Source: a virus
DNA length: 27,536 bases
Direction: 5' to 3' (one strand)
Virus record (IMG/VR): IMGVR_UViG_3300024520_000410
Location: 1 to 27,536 of that record
This document shows, in pieces, positions 1 to 7,599 of this stretch. Below the pieces are notes generated by a model. The model made no database searches. It was not told where the DNA came from and saw only the letters and a program-made list of their open reading frames with translations. Made by a program: the position numbers and the translations under genes. Each line of letters starts with the position of its first letter. The first letter of the stretch is position 1.

Positions 1-195
1 CGGCGCTCCAGTACGCCGACCAGCCGGCCTATTCGGCACTGCTGCTGCGGCGCACCTTCCCCGAGCTAACCCAAGCCGAGGGTCTGATACCCCGCTCCCA
101 CGAGTGGCTAGGCGGCTCGGGTGCCATGTGGAACGGCGACCGCTCGGAGTGGACCTTCCCGAACCGGGCTACGCTGCGCTTCGGCCACCTCCAGT
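1..195. repeat. Left copy of terminal overlap (circular junction)
   Basis: Bases 1-126 are identical to 27342-27467. The next 69 bases differ at six places (127, 161, 170, 176, 179, 185). Both copies lie inside the terminase large subunit reading frame and join it without a frame break, so the simplest reading is that the linear window overlaps itself on a circular or circularly permuted map. Five of the six changes are silent; the sixth (127) changes Met to Thr. True terminal repeats made during replication should be identical, so variants in the source population are more likely. Confidence 0.9.
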
Positions 196-1262
196 ACGAA
201 AAGGACGTCCACTCCTACCAAGGCGGCGCCTATCAATTCGTGGGGTTCGACGAACTGACCCACTTCACCGAAGCGCAGTATCGCTACCTGTTCTCTCGGA
301 TGCGGCGCCTCGCCGGCTCCAACATCCCCGTCCGGATGCGCGCAGGCTCGAACCCGGACGGCCCGGGGCACTCGTGGGTCAAGCGCTGGTTCCTGACGGA
401 GCCGCCGCAGGCTCGGGGCATCCCCGAGGCGGACCGGGACGACGAGCAGAAGCTCCAAGCGGAGCGCGTCTTCCTCCCCGCTCGGCTGCATGACAACCCG
501 TCACTAGATCGAGAGTCCTACCTCGCCTCGCTGAACCGGCTCGATCCCTACACGCGCGCCATGCTGCTGCGCGGCGACTGGGACGCCGATGCTCCCGGTA
601 AGATGTTCGAGCGCGGCTGGTTCGAGATCGTGCAGCTGCCGCCCGCCGACGTCCCCTCAGCGGTCTACTGGGACCTCGCCGCCACTGCGAAGACGCAGAG
701 CAACGAACCCGACTGGAGCGCGCGCGTCCGTGCGTGGGTGATCGACGGCGTCGTTACGCTCGACGTGTACCGCATGCGCGGCCGTCCTTTCGAGGTCGAA
801 CAGGCGGTCCGGCAACACGCGCAGCTCGACGGGACAGGCGTCCCGATCTACCTGGAGGAAGAGCCCGGCGCCTCGGGTAAAACGGTCGTGGACCATTACC
901 GCCGCGGCCCGCTCTTCGGCTGGGCCGTCCACGGTGATCGCCCCACGGGCTCGAAGGCGGAGCGCTGGCGTCCCGTCTCGACGCTTGCGCAAGCCGGGTG
1001 CGTGCGTCTCGTGGAGGGTCCGTTCCTGCGCGCCTTCCTGGACGAAGCAGAGTCGAACCCGGGAGGCGAGCACGACGACATGCTAGACGCCGCAGCCGGC
1101 GCCGTGTCAAAGCTCGCGCAGGCGGACGTCTGGGCGCAGGCAGGCTACGGCCGCGACGCCGACCTGGAGCCCGAGCTTACCCGGGAAGAGATCGCCGAAC
1201 TCGACGCCGAGATAGACGCCGAGGAAGACGAGCTAGACGAACTCGAAGAGGGGAGCGAATGA
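1..1262 (+). CDS. terL: Terminase large subunit, C-terminal part (continues from right edge)
   Basis: This is the DNA-packaging motor: an ATPase that pumps DNA into the prohead and a nuclease that cuts concatemers. The reading frame is open from base 3 and has no start here because the gene begins at 27059; the ATG at 126 is internal. Joined across the junction the protein is 514 aa. The Walker B core GFDELT lies at bases 243-260 (Asp178/Glu179 of the joined protein), followed by a coupling-type motif AGSNPDGPGH. The RNase H-like nuclease domain starts at YWDLAAT, with further acidic residues in EEEPGASGK and in HDDMLDAAAGA near the end. The C terminus is a run of Asp/Glu. The next gene begins 24 bp downstream. 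The family assignment is confident; nuclease metal ligands are inferred from motif position. Confidence 0.95.
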   Translation, partial: ALQYADQPAYSALLLRRTFPELTQAEGLIPRSHEWLGGSGAMWNGDRSEWTFPNRATLRFGHLQYEKDVHSYQGGAYQFVGFDELTHFTEAQYRYLFSRMRRLAGSNIPVRMRAGSNPDGPGHSWVKRWFLTEPPQARGIPEADRDDEQKLQAERVFLPARLHDNPSLDRESYLASLNRLDPYTRAMLLRGDWDADAPGKMFERGWFEIVQLPPADVPSAVYWDLAATAKTQSNEPDWSARVRAWVIDGVVTLDVYRMRGRPFEVEQAVRQHAQLDGTGVPIYLEEEPGASGKTVVDHYRRGPLFGWAVHGDRPTGSKAERWRPVSTLAQAGCVRLVEGPFLRAFLDEAESNPGGEHDDMLDAAAGAVSKLAQADVWAQAGYGRDADLEPELTREEIAELDAEIDAEEDELDELEEGSE

Positions 1263-1286
1263 CCTCCCCCGCACAAAGGGGAACGG

Positions 1287-1673
1287 ATGCCGGAATCTGA
1301 AAAGGAATCCTTCGACAGCCTCGCGCAGACGCAGGCGCAGCAGTCGGCGGACGTCGCGATGCAGATGGCGAAGCTGGGCGTGGAGACCGCTCGACGGAAC
1401 CAGACGTTCTTTGACCAAGCAGTGCTCGCGGCGCAGGCGCACACAAACGCGCTGAACTCGATCACGGCCCGCTCGCTCTCGAACGCAGCCGAGAACGACA
1501 ACCAAGGCGCAAAGATCGCTCTAGACCGAACGTGGAACATCGACGAGCAGACGGCGGCCGTGTCGCAGATGCTCCGAGCGTTCGAGCGGATGGGGGTCTC
1601 TAACACGGCGATCTCCGACGCGCTCGCTGCGGCGTTCACGAAGGCGGTAAACCCGCCGCCGTCGGACGGCTAG
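1287..1673 (+). CDS. Hypothetical 128-aa helical protein
   Basis: The 128-aa protein is rich in Ala and Gln and looks almost wholly alpha-helical, with no membrane segment, signal peptide or Cys. A good ribosome site (AAAGGGG) precedes the ATG by about 6 bases. It sits between the large terminase and the portal, where many siphoviruses carry small proteins of unknown role. I do not recognise a family. A helical packaging accessory or structural assembly factor would fit the position, but this is only inference. A perfect hairpin follows its stop codon. Confidence 0.7.
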   Translation: MPESEKESFDSLAQTQAQQSADVAMQMAKLGVETARRNQTFFDQAVLAAQAHTNALNSITARSLSNAAENDNQGAKIALDRTWNIDEQTAAVSQMLRAFERMGVSNTAISDALAAAFTKAVNPPPSDG

Positions 1674-1692
1674 CAGGACAGACGGAGGGGAG

Positions 1693-1722
1693 CTAGGCGC
1701 CGGGGGAGACCTCGGCGCCTAG
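1693..1722 (+). terminator. Perfect 10-bp GC hairpin between unknown gene and portal
   Basis: The arms CTAGGCGCCG (1693-1702) and CGGCGCCTAG (1713-1722) are perfectly complementary, with a 10-base loop. No T-run follows, so it could be a weak or factor-assisted terminator, an RNA processing site, or a structure that tunes expression of the portal gene 27 bp downstream. Confidence 0.6.
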
Positions 1723-1748
1723 CGCTGGCGAACTCGAAGGGGGAACGC

Positions 1749-4004
1749 ATGGGCGTCTGGGACACGATCGCCGGCATGTTCGGCGCGCAGACACGCGCGG
1801 CAGGCTACGACCTGAACACGCGCGACCTGGCCGGCTTCCTCCGGGAGTACGAAAGCGAGCGCGCCGTGTCGCAGCCGATCTCATTCGCGCCATCCCAGAT
1901 CCCGAGCGTAAAGGGTATCGGCTCGCAGCCTCCGGATGAGCGCCTACTCCAGGAAGTCCGAGGCTGGCAGGCAATCGCGACGCGCGCCATCGCGGACCGT
2001 GTCGCCGGGCTGGAGCTACAGGTCGGCCACATGGTGCAGGAAGGATCGCGCTCGACGTTCGACCCGCAGCCTAAGCACCCACTCCAGACGCTGCTAGACC
2101 GGCCGTCCCCGCTGCACTCACGCCGGAACACGCTCCACTTGATCGCTAACTACGTCGTCACGCTCGGGGAGGCGTACCTACTCAAGGTCGGATCGGATGC
2201 CGGCCTGACCGTGGAACTCTACGTGATGCTGGGAGGCTCGGTGTCGCCGGTCCTGTCTGCCGGCGTCGTCTCTGGCTATCTCGTCCGCGATGGCAGTGGA
2301 ACAGAGACGCCGATCGCCGCCGAGGACGTGGTGCGCGTCTGGCGTCCAGATCCAGAGAGCCTGTACACGTCCGTCGGCTTCCTCGGCCCGCAGGCGATCG
2401 CTGCGGACTCGTCGAAGTTCCTGTCCGAGCACCTACGCCGCCACTTCGAGCGAGACGCGACGCCTCGGATCATCCTGGAGCCTGCGAAGGATGCGGTCGC
2501 ACCCGGGCCGAAGGAAGAACGCCGGTTCAACCTGCGCTGGCTGGCGCGCTACAACCGCCGCAAGGGCACGCTCGTCGGCGTCCCGACGCGGCTCCCCGTC
2601 GGGTACACCGCCAAGGAATTCGCAGCGCACGGAGGCACGTCGGAGCTAGTGCCCCTGCTCGCGCACTGGCGCGATCAAACGCTGATGGCATACGGCGTAC
2701 CGCGTTCGATCGTGGGCGACGTGGTGGACGCCAACCGCGCAGCGGCCGAGACTAATCAGCTCGTGTTCGACCGGCACACGATCACGCCCATCACGGACTT
2801 GATCGCCGACGCGCTCACGCATCAGCTAGCGCAGCCAGAGCACGGGGACGCCGTCGTCCGCTTCGCGGAGTTCGTCTCCGAGGACTCGGAGCATCGCCTC
2901 GCCGAAGAGCAGCAGGACCTCTCGCTCAAGGTGCGGTCCATAGATCAGGTCCGCGAGGACCGCGGCCTAGAGCCCGTGACGTGGGGCGAGCTACCCGTCG
3001 GGTCCCCGATCGACACGCCCTACACAGGGGAAGAGCCCGAGCCGTTGGAACTCGAACCCCTGGAACCGAACGAACCCGACGAGCCGCCGGAAGACGACGA
3101 CGAAGACCCCGAGGGCGATCGGTCACGAGCGCAGACGCTCGCAGGCTGGGATGGGCGCGCGCGCATGGAGTGGCAGCGCACGCTTGACCGTGAGCGCCTC
3201 TTCGTCCCCCGCTTCCGCGCCGAGATGCGACGCCTATTCGAGCAGCAGGCGCGCTTGACCCTGAACGCGCTCCGGCCGTCGCTCGAACTGACCCGCTCGC
3301 GGGTTCACCTATCCCAGCAGGACTTCGCGCGCGCGTCCATCCAGGACATGCTGGCCGCGCTACGCGCTCTGTTCAAGTCAGAGCGCTTCGTCGAACTGTT
3401 CCGGATCCGTGTCGAGCCGATCCGCCGGGAGGCGATGCTCCGGACAGGTAGCGACGCGCTCGATAGCGCAGCAGCGCTCACGGGCGCTTCGCTGCCGGGC
3501 TTCCAGTTCACCCCTCAAGTACAGGCGGAGCTACTCCGGCAGGCGTCCACGTTCGCCGAGGTCGTCAACGCGACGACGTTCAAGGAACTGAACCTGAACC
3601 TACACCGAGCGCTCGCAGACGGCGCCGCGCTCGGGGAGCCCGTGGACGTACTCGCCAAGCGGATCGAGGGGCAGATCCGAGGCACCTACGCCAGCCGCAA
3701 GCGACGCGCGAAGGTGATCGCACGGACGGAGCTTCTACAGGCGACGCAGTCCGCGCAGGTCGAAGGCTTCCGGCAGAGCGGCGTAGTGGAGCGCAAGCGC
3801 TGGAACACGTCACTCGACGAATCCGTCCGGGACTCCCACCGAATCAATGGTCAGACGCGCGACCTGGACGAGCCGTTCCTATTGCCCGCAGACGCAGACG
3901 GACCGGCGGAGCTTGCAGAGGCTCCAGGTCGCGGAGTCGGAGGGGAGCGCCTGTCCGCTCACAATACGATCGGGTGCCGATGCTTCGTCACCCCGGAGGT
4001 ATAA
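1749..4004 (+). CDS. Fused portal protein and Mu F-like minor head protein
   Basis: The 751-aa protein joins two usually separate head proteins. Residues about 1-420 resemble HK97-type phage portals, the dodecameric ring at the vertex through which DNA passes, including the YGVPRSIVGD segment and a downstream helical region. Residues about 424-460 form an acidic, Pro-rich linker with a run of Glu/Asp. Residues about 465-751 resemble the Mu gpF-like minor head (head morphogenesis) family: IARTELLQATQ near residue 653, the KRWNTSLDESVRDSH block, and the ending HNTIGCRCFVTP. Standard portals are about 400-500 aa and Mu F proteins about 250-350 aa, so the length matches a full fusion. Ribosome site AAGGGGGAACGC precedes the ATG. 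The fusion would deliver one Mu F domain per portal subunit. Confidence 0.92.
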   Translation: MGVWDTIAGMFGAQTRAAGYDLNTRDLAGFLREYESERAVSQPISFAPSQIPSVKGIGSQPPDERLLQEVRGWQAIATRAIADRVAGLELQVGHMVQEGSRSTFDPQPKHPLQTLLDRPSPLHSRRNTLHLIANYVVTLGEAYLLKVGSDAGLTVELYVMLGGSVSPVLSAGVVSGYLVRDGSGTETPIAAEDVVRVWRPDPESLYTSVGFLGPQAIAADSSKFLSEHLRRHFERDATPRIILEPAKDAVAPGPKEERRFNLRWLARYNRRKGTLVGVPTRLPVGYTAKEFAAHGGTSELVPLLAHWRDQTLMAYGVPRSIVGDVVDANRAAAETNQLVFDRHTITPITDLIADALTHQLAQPEHGDAVVRFAEFVSEDSEHRLAEEQQDLSLKVRSIDQVREDRGLEPVTWGELPVGSPIDTPYTGEEPEPLELEPLEPNEPDEPPEDDDEDPEGDRSRAQTLAGWDGRARMEWQRTLDRERLFVPRFRAEMRRLFEQQARLTLNALRPSLELTRSRVHLSQQDFARASIQDMLAALRALFKSERFVELFRIRVEPIRREAMLRTGSDALDSAAALTGASLPGFQFTPQVQAELLRQASTFAEVVNATTFKELNLNLHRALADGAALGEPVDVLAKRIEGQIRGTYASRKRRAKVIARTELLQATQSAQVEGFRQSGVVERKRWNTSLDESVRDSHRINGQTRDLDEPFLLPADADGPAELAEAPGRGVGGERLSAHNTIGCRCFVTPEV

Positions 4005-4007
4005 GAC

Positions 4008-4481
4008 ATGCCGCATCGAATGCTAATTGCGCTCTTCTTGCTCCTGCTGGCAGCGCTAGCTCTGCCGCTGACGGCGGACGCCGTACCCGCGGCGGCTAGC
4101 GTCGTCGTGATCCCCGAAGCCGACTACGTCGCGACGGGCCAGTCAGTCGAGATCACGAACGCTAGCCAGTTCATATCCGGTCTGTGCCGGCTGCAAGTGG
4201 ACACCGCCACGGGCGACACCGTCGTAATGTCGCTGGAAGTGTTCGACCCGGCCGAGGGTGAGTGGAATGCCTGCATGACGAACGTGGGGCAGAGCAGCGC
4301 AGGCGTAACCTGCGTGGGGTTCGGGTCAGGCTGGGGCACGCCGCCTGCGGCCGGGCAGATCGAGTTCTGCAGCACCCTGTTAGAGGGGCAGTGCCTAGCG
4401 TCCAGTCGTCACCGCATCGTTACGGAGCACGCCGTAGCGGCGACAGCGCTGTACTCCGTGGCCTGCTGGTATGGGAGGTAA
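4008..4481 (+). CDS. Exported 157-aa protein with signal peptide
   Basis: This 157-aa protein has a textbook Sec signal peptide: basic start MPHRM, a Leu/Ala-rich core over residues about 5-22, and a likely cleavage site after ADA (about residue 25). The mature part is about 130 aa, with six or so Cys that could form disulfides outside the cytoplasm and a beta-strand-like alternation of residues. GGAGG lies 8 bases before the ATG, and an ATG at 4020 is a possible internal start. It sits between portal/Mu F and prohead protease, and its stop is within the ribosome site of the protease gene, so it belongs to the operon. I recognise no family. It could modify the host surface, block superinfection, or be a periplasm-routed virion accessory. 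Confidence 0.85.
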   Translation: MPHRMLIALFLLLLAALALPLTADAVPAAASVVVIPEADYVATGQSVEITNASQFISGLCRLQVDTATGDTVVMSLEVFDPAEGEWNACMTNVGQSSAGVTCVGFGSGWGTPPAAGQIEFCSTLLEGQCLASSRHRIVTEHAVAATALYSVACWYGR

Positions 4482-4485
4482 TCTG

Positions 4486-5346
4486 ATGCGACTCCGAGCG
4501 ATCGAACTCGAAGACGCGAGCGCGGATGGCTCGTTTACGGGGATGCTGGCTACGTCCGGCGAGGCGTCCGACGGGCACCGCCTGAACATGAACGGCGGCA
4601 ACCTGGAGGCAGGTCTCCCCCTGCTCGTCAACCATCGCGAGCCGCTGATCGGGCAGTGGACGGGCTTCGAGCGCGTCAAGCTCGACGACGGCGTCGGGAT
4701 CCGAGGCACGGCGCGAATCAATATGGACGGCGAAGGATCGCCCGCAGAGCTACGCCGAGACCTCGCGCTTCTCGTGTCGTCCGGTGACATCCGTGGTCTG
4801 TCTCTCCGCTGGGACGTGGACTCGGACGCCGACGTCCAGCGGCGGATCGACCTCCCGAAAGCGCACCCCGCACACGTAGGGCAGGACGAGCCGCACCGCC
4901 TCCGGCGCTTCGGTCTGTTCTTCGCTGCATGGCGTGGGGTGGAAGGGTCCATAGGGTTCGTTCCCAAGGATCGCGAGACCCTGATAGGCCGCTCGGAGCG
5001 GTCAGAGGACGTGTTTGTGCGGGACTTCTACCGCACGTCTGCGGAGTCTCTGGCCGTCCCCCTGGACCTCTCCGAGGATCCCCACGTAGAAGCGCTCGCG
5101 CGCGGCGTGGCGGACCTTGGACTCGACTTCGCCGGGCTTCGCGCTACGGTCGAAGGCATCGCCGCGCGCCTCGCGCAACCCGAGGCGGCACCTACGGCGA
5201 CTCAGCTCGCGCAACCCGAGCCGCAACTACGGGCGCATGTCGCGCCCGGGGATCTGGTCGAGAGCTTCCGCGCGGAACTCCGCGCGATCGAAGAGCGTCA
5301 GGACCGTCGCGCACTGGACGTGATCCGCGAGACGCTCGGGAGATAG
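4486..5346 (+). CDS. Prohead maturation protease with C-terminal helical (scaffold-like) tail
   Basis: The 286-aa protein resembles the HK97-type prohead serine proteases that cleave scaffold and capsid N termini during maturation. The likely catalytic His is H50 (context LLVNHREPLIGQW) and the likely Ser is S106 (context IRGLSLRW); the spacing suits the family. Residues about 195-286 are helical and rich in Ala, Gln and Glu, like an attached scaffold domain. I chose the ATG at 4486 because GGAGGT lies 6 bases upstream; an in-frame ATG at 4471 would sit inside the previous gene. The capsid gene follows 2 bases after the stop. Confidence 0.88.
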   Translation: MRLRAIELEDASADGSFTGMLATSGEASDGHRLNMNGGNLEAGLPLLVNHREPLIGQWTGFERVKLDDGVGIRGTARINMDGEGSPAELRRDLALLVSSGDIRGLSLRWDVDSDADVQRRIDLPKAHPAHVGQDEPHRLRRFGLFFAAWRGVEGSIGFVPKDRETLIGRSERSEDVFVRDFYRTSAESLAVPLDLSEDPHVEALARGVADLGLDFAGLRATVEGIAARLAQPEAAPTATQLAQPEPQLRAHVAPGDLVESFRAELRAIEERQDRRALDVIRETLGR

Positions 5347-5348
5347 TC

Positions 5349-6770
5349 ATGTCGAGACGAGCAAGCAAGCGCCGCACGTGGGCGCGTAACGAACCTGTCC
5401 ACGGCGTTCCGCCGCTCCAGGCATCCGTAGTGCCGGCACCGCAGCCGGCGCCTCCGGCCGACGCGCCTCCGGTCGATGCACGCGCCGAGATGATGCAGCT
5501 ACTCGCGGAACACGAGGAGCGAAGCTCCGAACGCCTGCTGGCGGGTCTGCGCTCCGCGCTGGCCGAACGCCTCCAGCCGCAGCGGGACACGCTGCGCGCA
5601 GTGGCTCCGCCGGATGGGCCGGCGCCGCAGCCTGCACCGCCGACGGGACGGATCACCACGGCATCGCCCTATAATGCGCTCTACGCGCAAATGCACCCGG
5701 CGATGCGTGCGGTCCGGAACGAAGAAGTGGACCACTATTTCGCCGCCTTCATGCGGGCGGCGACGTTCCACGATCACGCCGAGATTCGGCGGATTCAGGA
5801 ACGCTTCGGCGGTCGCTCAGCGGTCGCAGCTTCGGACGAACTGGAGCGCGATCAGTACGAAGGGCGCGCGACGCTCGCGGAGGGCACAACCACCGCAGTG
5901 TCGGGCCTCTCGCAGGGTACGGGCGGGCCGCTGATTCCGCTCCCGTTGGCTAACGTCATCATCACGGCGCGGAACCTCCGAGCGAAGTTCCGGCCGCGTG
6001 TGACGTCGTTCACGTCGCCGAACCTGACGCTCCGGGTCGCAGGGGCAGGGGTCGCCACGACCGGGCAGGTCGCGGAAGGCGCCTCGGGTTCACAGACGGA
6101 GCCGACGAACACGTCCACGCTCTTCGCCAAGGTAAAGACGCGGGCGAAGATGCGCGCCTCCGAAGAGTCGATCGAGGACTCTCCGTTCAACATCGCCACC
6201 CACTTCGGGGAGCGATCGGGCGCAGCCATCGGCGCAGCGGAAGACGTGCAGACGGCGACATCGAACGGCACCGCGCCGAACGTGTCGGACTCTTTCGATA
6301 ACGCAACCATCACGGCGTTCGCGGAAGCGACCATCACCGTGATGACCTATGCCGACGTCGTGGGTCTGTTCTTCGCCGTGCCCGAGCAGTACCGGGAGGA
6401 CGTCTCCATGTCGTTCTTCGGTAACTCTGCGATGGCAACCTTCCTCTCGACGATCCTGGACGGCAACGGGCGGCCGATCTTCACGCCGTCCGTTGACGCT
6501 CCGAGCGGGGTAGGCGACACGCGGCCGAACGCCATCGGGAACATCCTCGGTGCTCCGTTCTTCACGGCGCCTGTTGCGGCCGGCGGTCTGTACGCTGGCG
6601 CGCTCGCCTTCTGGGGATACCTGGACGGCGGCGGCATCCGGATGCGGGTGCTCGATCAGGTCGCAGCCGCGACGGATGACATCGAATATCGGTTCACGCA
6701 GCGGTGGGACTCCAACATCCTTCTCGCTGACGCGTTCCGGTCGATGGACGGCATCACTTCTGTCGCCTAA
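5349..6770 (+). CDS. Major capsid protein, HK97 family, with N-terminal delta-like domain
   Basis: The 473-aa protein builds the icosahedral shell. Residues about 1-120 are basic then Pro/Ala-rich and helical, like the HK97 delta (scaffold) domain removed by the protease encoded just upstream. The rest has HK97-fold hallmarks: GTGGPLIPLPLANVII, the glycine-rich AGAGVATTGQVAEGA segment, KVKTRAKMRASEE, and a closing block with YRFTQRWDSNILLADAFRSMDG. The reading frame is open far upstream, but the ATG at 5349, directly after the protease stop, gives the expected length. A 34-base hairpin follows the stop. Confidence 0.92.
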   Translation: MSRRASKRRTWARNEPVHGVPPLQASVVPAPQPAPPADAPPVDARAEMMQLLAEHEERSSERLLAGLRSALAERLQPQRDTLRAVAPPDGPAPQPAPPTGRITTASPYNALYAQMHPAMRAVRNEEVDHYFAAFMRAATFHDHAEIRRIQERFGGRSAVAASDELERDQYEGRATLAEGTTTAVSGLSQGTGGPLIPLPLANVIITARNLRAKFRPRVTSFTSPNLTLRVAGAGVATTGQVAEGASGSQTEPTNTSTLFAKVKTRAKMRASEESIEDSPFNIATHFGERSGAAIGAAEDVQTATSNGTAPNVSDSFDNATITAFAEATITVMTYADVVGLFFAVPEQYREDVSMSFFGNSAMATFLSTILDGNGRPIFTPSVDAPSGVGDTRPNAIGNILGAPFFTAPVAAGGLYAGALAFWGYLDGGGIRMRVLDQVAAATDDIEYRFTQRWDSNILLADAFRSMDGITSVA

Positions 6771-6783
6771 GCGGCGTCACCCT

Positions 6784-6817
6784 GGGGAGTCGGGCCGGCG
6801 CTTCGGCCCGGCTCCCC
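6784..6817 (+). terminator. Long GC hairpin after the capsid gene
   Basis: The arms GGGGAG-t-CGGGCCG (6784-6797) and CGGCCCG-g-CTCCCC (6804-6817) pair along 13 bp plus one T:G contact, with a 6-base loop. No T-run follows. The next gene's ribosome site (GGGGAGGG) starts a few bases downstream. The hairpin could protect the 3' end of capsid mRNA or partly terminate it, giving high capsid output relative to downstream genes. Confidence 0.65.
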
Positions 6818-6836
6818 ACCCCGGGGAGGGATCCAC

Positions 6837-7067
6837 ATGGCAACACGCAAGAAGGCGACGCGGAAGAGCGTCAAGGCGGGCGAGCCGTGCCTCCCCCACC
6901 ACGTGTGGCGGACGCGCGCTTTCGAGGGAAAGGTCTGCATGAAGTGCGGCATAACCGCGCGCGAGAACTTCGTCGCGAACATGCGGAAGGTGGGCGAGGC
7001 TGCGAAGCGTCGGTCCGCAGACGCAGCGAAGGCTGCGGCGAAGGCGTCGTCCGATGACTCGGCGTAG
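6837..7067 (+). CDS. Small basic protein with possible zinc site
   Basis: The 76-aa protein has a Lys/Arg-rich start and an Ala/Lys-rich helical tail. Between them C18-x2-H21-H22 and C34-x2-C37 could bind one zinc ion. It has a strong ribosome site and overlaps the next gene by 14 bp. It follows the capsid gene, but nothing visible identifies it as a head decoration protein. A nucleic-acid-binding accessory is a reasonable guess given its charge. Confidence 0.75.
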   Translation: MATRKKATRKSVKAGEPCLPHHVWRTRAFEGKVCMKCGITARENFVANMRKVGEAAKRRSADAAKAAAKASSDDSA

Positions 7068-7599
7068 GCCGCTCGCTCTCGGGATCGTCTTCGGGCTTCT
7101 GACATCGACGGCGATCGCGGCGGTAGTCATAAACGACCGCGACGTCCAGGTCGAAGGACCGCAGACGCTGGAGGCGCTGCTCGCGTCGGTCGCTAACGGT
7201 GAGGTCATCACCCGCACGGCCGGTACGCTCGGGAACGCCACGCCGCCGGCCGGGCGCTTCGACTCGAACCCGTACCTGGAGAACCCAGCCGACTACATCG
7301 CGAATCAGAACGGGTCGATGCAGATCAGCAGGGACCTAGCGCATACGCTCACTACGGTGCGCTGCTCGACGGACGTCGGGACGGTACTACTCCAGCTAGA
7401 GGAGCGGACCGCAGCGGCTCCGAACACCACGGGCGCGAACCTCATCACGGCGCCGTGTACCTGCGCTGCGACGGGTACGGTCTGCACTCTGGTCGGCGAT
7501 CCGACGCCGGACGCTAACGACCCGGTCGCCGTGGTGCTCTCGACGGTCACGGGAGGCGCCACCATCCTGCGCGCACACGTCTCTGCGAGCATCCCATGA
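7054..7599 (+). CDS. Exported 181-aa beta-rich protein with signal peptide
   Basis: The 181-aa protein starts with a signal peptide (MTRRRP, then a hydrophobic core to about residue 22, likely cut after AIA). The mature part ends in a domain of about 90 aa, starting near the VRCSTDVGTVLLQLEE segment and closing with a hydrophobic strand. That layout resembles the small beta-sandwich modules many phages carry on fibres or capsid decorations, and is similar in style to the repeats at the start of the adaptor encoded at 11016. It has four Cys, three of them in the PCTCAATGTVC cluster. Its start lies within the end of the previous gene and its stop shares ATGA with the next, which indicates coupled translation. 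Confidence 0.82.
   Translation: MTRRRPLALGIVFGLLTSTAIAAVVINDRDVQVEGPQTLEALLASVANGEVITRTAGTLGNATPPAGRFDSNPYLENPADYIANQNGSMQISRDLAHTLTTVRCSTDVGTVLLQLEERTAAAPNTTGANLITAPCTCAATGTVCTLVGDPTPDANDPVAVVLSTVTGGATILRAHVSASIP

Noticed and set aside
126-1262. Terminase large subunit starting at the ATG at 126
   Set aside because: The frame is open to the left edge and the Walker A motif lies upstream across the junction. The other copy of this site reads ACG.
4929-5348. N-terminal extension of the capsid protein from 4929
   Set aside because: It is Arg/Gly-rich shadow of the protease gene. The ATG at 5349 just after the protease stop gives an ordinary capsid length.
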